Shown here: in pieces, positions 63,632 through 64,000 of the stretch
Position numbering within the stretch: the stretch's first letter is position 1
How the letters are laid out: every line of letters starts with the position of its first letter
Assembly: GCF_900167085.1 (NCBI RefSeq)
Contig: NZ_FUXA01000014.1
Location: forward strand, 1-64,000
Source: Eubacterium ruminantium
GTDB lineage: Bacteria; Bacillota; Clostridia; Lachnospirales; Lachnospiraceae
DNA length: 64,000 bases
Direction of reading: 5' to 3'
Made by a program: the position numbers and the translations under genes
The notes under the pieces: model-generated
The model's input: only the letters and a program-made list of their open reading frames with translations
Told to the model about the DNA's origin: nothing
Database searches by the model: none

Positions 63632-64000
63632 ATGGCAGAGAAAATAAGCGCTGTCGATTATGAATCCGAGATGGGACAATCATATGTCGATTATGCGATG
63701 TCAGTTATAACAGAAAGAGCACTTCCTGATGTGAGAGACGGTTTAAAGCCTGTTCAAAGAAGGATACTTTATTCATTGTCCGAACTCACATCTTCAGATA
63801 CACCTCATAGAAAATGCGCACGTATCGTAGGTGATACCATGGGTAAATATCATCCACACGGTGACAGTTCAATCTATGAAGGACTTGTTAATCTTGCGCA
63901 GAATTGGAAACTTCCGATTCCTCTTGTAGATCCTCACGGAAATTTCGGTGACGTATCGGGATCCGGCGCCGCTGCAATGCGATATACAGAAGCAAGAATC
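63632..64000 (+). CDS. gyrA: Gyrase/topoisomerase IV A subunit (partial)
   Basis: The first 123 residues of a type IIA topoisomerase A subunit, cut by the window edge. It has [35 protein letters not shown] and [20 protein letters not shown], then the catalytic Tyr region [11 protein letters not shown]. The segment before it reads [11 protein letters not shown], where relatives have GNFGSxDGDx, so it is divergent near the active site. AAGGAG lies 5 bases before the ATG. It starts 28 bases after the B subunit gene and is co-transcribed. Confidence 0.85.
   Translation, partial: MAEKISAVDYESEMGQSYVDYAMSVITERALPDVRDGLKPVQRRILYSLSELTSSDTPHRKCARIVGDTMGKYHPHGDSSIYEGLVNLAQNWKLPIPLVDPHGNFGDVSGSGAAAMRYTEARI

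Overview
This is chromosomal DNA from a low-GC, Gram-positive anaerobe, most likely a Lachnospiraceae member of the Butyrivibrio/Pseudobutyrivibrio/Roseburia type. That placement is inferred from gene content, not from a search. The supporting content is GHKL/LytTR signalling, an L-box riboswitch on dapA, a SUF operon with SufU, DUF6145-coaX-dusB, membrane-anchored glycoside hydrolases and rubrerythrin. Most starts have clear GGAGG-type ribosome sites, and many promoters fit TTGACA-N17-TATAAT. No phage, transposase, CRISPR array, rRNA or tRNA was seen.

Layout. 0-3 kb: tail of a GyrI-like regulator, a NUDIX hydrolase, a flavodoxin-fold oxidoreductase, pnuC with a possibly structured leader, and a CPCC zinc-ribbon protein. 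3-8 kb: a signalling island with a membrane protein whose ribosome site lies inside a terminator stem, a LytTR/DUF3021 pair, two tandem paralogous GHKL histidine kinases, and a separate transcription unit for a 24-residue peptide. 8-13.9 kb: rtcB with a Cys-rich partner, pyridoxal kinase plus TatD-associated radical SAM protein, then PgaC/PgaD-like poly-GlcNAc synthase converging on a GGDEF-EAL protein. 15.9-24.2 kb: SDR, PNPOx-fold protein, a 44-residue peptide unit, a small XRE regulator, a decayed GH51 arabinofuranosidase, a LytTR response regulator with its kinase, a 19-residue peptide, and a VTC polyphosphate polymerase/DUF4956/beta-helix lipoprotein operon.

24.2-40 kb: housekeeping genes. 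These are lysine-riboswitch dapA-dapB; DUF6145-coaX-dusB; a degenerate SbcD/YhaO-YhaN-like pair that has lost its catalytic motifs; and the SUF region (sufC-sufB-sufD, an antisense sugar-sensor diguanylate cyclase, a fused sufS-sufU, and a rhodanese-TtcA-like fusion). 40-44.6 kb: azlCD, an AraC regulator, a MATE exporter and a LysR regulator.

44.7-60.6 kb: a polysaccharide-utilisation locus. It holds a LacI regulator broken by one in-frame TGA, a membrane-anchored GH13 amylase, a type I pullulanase, a GH13_20 neopullulanase-like enzyme, malQ, a complete oligosaccharide ABC importer without an ATPase, a second intact LacI regulator, and a surface-anchored GH53 galactanase. 60.7-64 kb: a double-rubredoxin rubrerythrin, then the B subunit and the start of the A subunit of a gyrase-type topoisomerase.

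The most interesting leads are the pseudo-YhaO/YhaN pair, the SufSU then rhodanese-TtcA sulfur-relay arrangement, the three very short peptide genes with strong translation signals (two next to GHKL kinases), and the nonsense-interrupted LacI gene. Decayed short tandem repeats also recur in several intergenic regions.
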